Assembly: GCA_025355225.1 (NCBI GenBank)
Contig: JANYAB010000369.1
Location: 1 to 7,569 of the forward strand
DNA from: Bacteroidota bacterium
GTDB taxonomy: Bacteria > Bacteroidota > Bacteroidia > Sphingobacteriales > Sphingobacteriaceae
DNA: 7,569 nucleotides
Direction: 5' to 3'
In this document: positions 5,437-7,569 of the stretch, one piece after another
How the letters are laid out: each line of letters starts with the position of its first letter
How positions within the stretch are numbered: position 1 is the stretch's first letter
Notes under the pieces: model-generated
Seen by the model: the letters and a program-made list of their open reading frames with translations, nothing else
What the model was told of the DNA's origin: nothing
Databases searched by the model: none
Program-made: the position numbers and the translations under genes

Positions 5437-6756
5437 ATGGCTTTATTAACCATCCTGTTCTGCATCATCCTGCTTGTAGTATTAGTAAGCTGGGCAAAAG
5501 TAAACCCTTTCCTGTCATTCCTGATCGTTTCCATTACCGCGGGGCTGCTTCTGGGCATTCCAATGGATAAAATTACTGCATCGGTGCAAAAAGGATTGGG
5601 CGATACTCTGGGCACCATTACCATAATTATTATCCTCGGCGCAATGACCGGCAAACTGGTTGCAACCAGCGGCGCGGCCCAGAAAATTGCAGAAGTGCTG
5701 GTTAATTTATTTGGGGTGAAATACATTCAGTGGGCTTTGGTTGTGGTAGGTTTTATAGTAGGCATCCCTTTATTTTACAATACCGGCTTTGTGTTGATGG
5801 TACCACTCATTTTTTCGGTGGTATACAAATATAAATTGCCGGCAGTGTATATCGGTTTGCCTATGCTTGCGGCGTTGTCCGTTACACATGGCTTTCTGCC
5901 GCCCCACCCCTCACCTACCGCTCTGGTAGGAATGTTCCATGCCAATATGGGAACTACCCTGGTTTATGGGTTAATATTAGCAGTTCCGGCAATTATATTG
6001 GCCGGGCCTGTATTTGCGAGCACGTTAAAAAAAATACCATCAACCCCGTTAGAAACTTTCAGGGCCGAGGAATTGCCCGCAGATAAGCTACCGGGTGCAT
6101 TTATTAGCTTTTTAACCGCATTGCTACCGGTTATCCTGCTTATGGCCAGCGCATTCTATTTGGACATTGATCATAGTACCGGAACTCTACATAGACTCAT
6201 TGCATTCCTTGGCGATGCCCCCATAGTGATGCTGATATCCATTATTTTTGCTACTTATTCGCTGGGTATCAGGCAAGGCATCAGCATGAAACAGCTGGCG
6301 GTTTTATATGGCGATGCCATAAAGGATATTGCCTCCATCCTGCTCATCATAGGCGGCTCAGGAATATTTAAGGAGGTGCTTGTAGCCAGTGGCGCCAATA
6401 ATGACATTACCGGTCTGCTGCATAGCCTAAACCTGCAGCCGCTTGTTTTAGGGTGGCTGTTAGCTGCCATTATCCGCATCAGCCTGGGTTCGGCTACGGT
6501 TGCGGGATTAACTGCGGCTGGCATAGTTTCAACCATGGTACTTCACGATCATACCATCAACCCAAACTTGATGGTACTTGCAATTGGTGCCGGCAGTCTG
6601 GCCTTTTCTCATGTTAATGACGGCGGTTTTTGGATGTTTAAGGAATATTTTAACCTATCGATAAAGGACACCATCAAATCATGGTCGGTAATGGAATCAA
6701 TTGTATCGGTTGTCGGGATCGTTGGGGTGCTGATTATTAATTTAGTAATTAGTTGA
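5437..6756 (+). CDS. GntP-family gluconate-type permease
   Basis: The 439-residue inner-membrane protein has about 12 to 14 hydrophobic segments and the standard family length (about 440). GntP-family permeases import gluconate or related sugar acids, and in some members D-serine, with protons. Diagnostic stretches are VGIPLFYNTGFVLMVP (108-123), the conserved THGFLPPHPSPTALVG (150-165), RISLGSATVAGLTAAG (347-362) and the C-terminal FSHVNDGGFWMFKEYF (390-405). The protein is complete. The start at 5437 places a hydrophobic helix at residues 3-19, as in relatives. There is no gluconate kinase, dehydratase or regulator beside it, so the substrate (gluconate, idonate, D-serine or other) cannot be assigned. 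It appears to be its own transcription unit, divergent from the VOC group. Confidence 0.93.
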   Translation: MALLTILFCIILLVVLVSWAKVNPFLSFLIVSITAGLLLGIPMDKITASVQKGLGDTLGTITIIIILGAMTGKLVATSGAAQKIAEVLVNLFGVKYIQWALVVVGFIVGIPLFYNTGFVLMVPLIFSVVYKYKLPAVYIGLPMLAALSVTHGFLPPHPSPTALVGMFHANMGTTLVYGLILAVPAIILAGPVFASTLKKIPSTPLETFRAEELPADKLPGAFISFLTALLPVILLMASAFYLDIDHSTGTLHRLIAFLGDAPIVMLISIIFATYSLGIRQGISMKQLAVLYGDAIKDIASILLIIGGSGIFKEVLVASGANNDITGLLHSLNLQPLVLGWLLAAIIRISLGSATVAGLTAAGIVSTMVLHDHTINPNLMVLAIGAGSLAFSHVNDGGFWMFKEYFNLSIKDTIKSWSVMESIVSVVGIVGVLIINLVIS

Positions 6757-7084
6757 TGGGTGACCAGACATTGTTTAATCAGGATCAAGTAATTCCGTTA
6801 AACATAAAACTCAAAACGAAATACTAAAAGTTAAATTCAGCTACTGCACTGAATTATTAGACTGAAATTTTTAATTACTTTTGATTTTGTTTGTTGCTCT
6901 GTCCCGGTTAACTTAATTCCTTGTTCTATAATTAAAACACAAATTAATTATCTATAATTGAATACCTGGATTTTAGCCAGCGAAGCAAAAGCAATAAAAC
7001 CATTCAATTAATTAATAGTTATATCCATAAATCAGAACGAATTTTTTGTCTCATTTTTCCTCCGATTTTTAAGCTTTAAATATA
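6757..7084. other. 328-base AT-rich intergenic region
   Basis: No gene is visible in either strand. After the permease stop there is a 7-bp inverted repeat, AATTCAG (6834-6840) and CTGAATT (6849-6855), followed about 10 bases later by a T-rich stretch, so it could be a weak terminator. The nonamer TCTATAATT occurs twice, at 6925-6933 and 6951-6959, 26 bases apart and on the same strand, which could mark binding sites. The last 60 bases before the CheB-domain ATG are T-rich with no Shine-Dalgarno sequence. Confidence 0.5.
6876..6883 (+). promoter_or_regulatory. Candidate -7 box for the CheB-domain gene
   Basis: TACTTTTG matches the Bacteroidota -7 consensus TAnnTTTG exactly. It lies 201 bases before the CheB-domain ATG, so the transcript would have an unusually long leader of about 190 bases. 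No TTTG -33 element is seen at normal spacing, and a chance match in T-rich sequence is quite possible. Confidence 0.3.
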
Positions 7085-7569
7085 ATGGCAAAAGCGAACA
7101 GCGAAGTTTCATCGCATTTACAATTTCCGGTAGTGGGTATTGGCGCTTCAGCGGGGGGGCTGGATGCTGTCCGGCTATTTTTGAAGGCATTGCCTGCCAA
7201 GTCGGGTATGGCTTATGTTTTTATTCAGCATTTAAGTCCCGAACATGAGAGTAATTTAGTGGAGATACTCCAAAAAGTGGCACCCTTCCCTGTTCAAATC
7301 ATTACAGATAATATACATCTTGAGCAGGATCATCTGTATATAATACCAACGAATAAAACGGTAACTGTTTTTGATAGCGTGCTTAAGCTTGCACCGTTGG
7401 ACCACAAAAACAAAAAAGGGAATACGATAGATCTCTTCTTTTCTTCATTAGGAGTAGTGCATCAAAGCTATGCGGTAGGAGTAGTATTATCCGGCGCATT
7501 AAGTGATGGCACACTTGGGCTGCAGGTGATCAAGTCCTATGGGGGATTAACGTTCGCCCAGGATGAGGG
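7085..7569 (+). CDS. CheB methylesterase-domain protein, 3' part outside window
   Basis: The first 161 codons are present and the frame is open at the window edge. The visible part is a CheB-type methylesterase domain, which removes methyl groups from glutamate residues of chemoreceptors. The catalytic triad is complete: Ser22 in VVGIGASAGGLDA (17-29), His49 in FIQHLSPEHESNLVE (46-60) and Asp141 in LSGALSDGTLG (135-145). There is no receiver domain in front, unlike classical CheB; the catalytic domain begins almost at residue 15. That architecture, together with the LSG..SDGTLG form of the Asp motif, is typical of CheB/CheR fusion proteins, which continue into a CheR methyltransferase, PAS and often histidine-kinase domains. 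I expect such a hybrid here, but the rest is not visible. The ATG at 7085 follows an AT-rich leader without a Shine-Dalgarno sequence. Confidence 0.9.
   Translation, partial: MAKANSEVSSHLQFPVVGIGASAGGLDAVRLFLKALPAKSGMAYVFIQHLSPEHESNLVEILQKVAPFPVQIITDNIHLEQDHLYIIPTNKTVTVFDSVLKLAPLDHKNKKGNTIDLFFSSLGVVHQSYAVGVVLSGALSDGTLGLQVIKSYGGLTFAQDE

Noticed and set aside
5433..5726. 97-codon minus-strand open frame opposite the start of the permease
   Set aside because: It is a shadow of the GntP-family gene; the plus-strand product carries all the family motifs.
6255..6536. 93-codon minus-strand open frame inside the permease
   Set aside because: It is antisense to conserved GntP segments such as the GSATVAG region.

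Overview
The window looks like chromosome from a Bacteroidota bacterium, most likely Sphingobacteriaceae (Mucilaginibacter/Pedobacter-like). This is inferred from moderate GC with AT-rich intergenic gaps, mostly weak or absent Shine-Dalgarno sequences, a good TAnnTTTG-type -7 box before the sigma-factor gene, and protein styles typical of that phylum (Bacteroidota-type ClpP, CheB-domain hybrid, Bcr/CflA transporter). No RNA gene, CRISPR array, insertion sequence or phage gene was seen.

Layout. Positions 1-209 hold at most the last few codons of an upstream gene and a short period-7 tandem repeat. At 210-581 (+) is a small four-helix membrane protein of unknown function. At 686-2168 (+) is a tight three-gene unit: an ECF-like sigma-70 family factor, a 90-residue soluble protein overlapping it by 20 bases that resembles the cytosolic part of Bacteroidota anti-sigma factors, and a ClpP peptidase with an intact catalytic triad 12 bases further on. 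At 2310-2963 (+) is an exported intradiol ring-cleavage dioxygenase. It converges on a minus-strand group across a 12-bp hairpin at 3044-3071.

The minus-strand group, in transcription order, is a VOC/PhnB-like glyoxalase-fold gene with an in-frame TAG at codon 10 (5270-4872), an SRPBCC/AHSA1-like protein (4856-4395) and a Bcr/CflA drug-efflux transporter (4334-3105). Diverging from it is a GntP-family gluconate-type permease (5437-6756). After a 328-base AT-rich gap, the window ends inside a CheB methylesterase-domain protein (7085 onward) that starts directly with the catalytic domain, as in CheB/CheR sensory hybrids.

The most interesting item is the sigma / small protein / ClpP unit. The arrangement suggests a transcription switch in which a soluble anti-sigma-like protein is paired with its own protease subunit; this is inference from gene order and sequence resemblance. 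Second is the apparent nonsense codon in an otherwise intact VOC gene. Intergenic gaps also carry three short tandem repeats with periods of 7, 9 and 7 that no gene explains.
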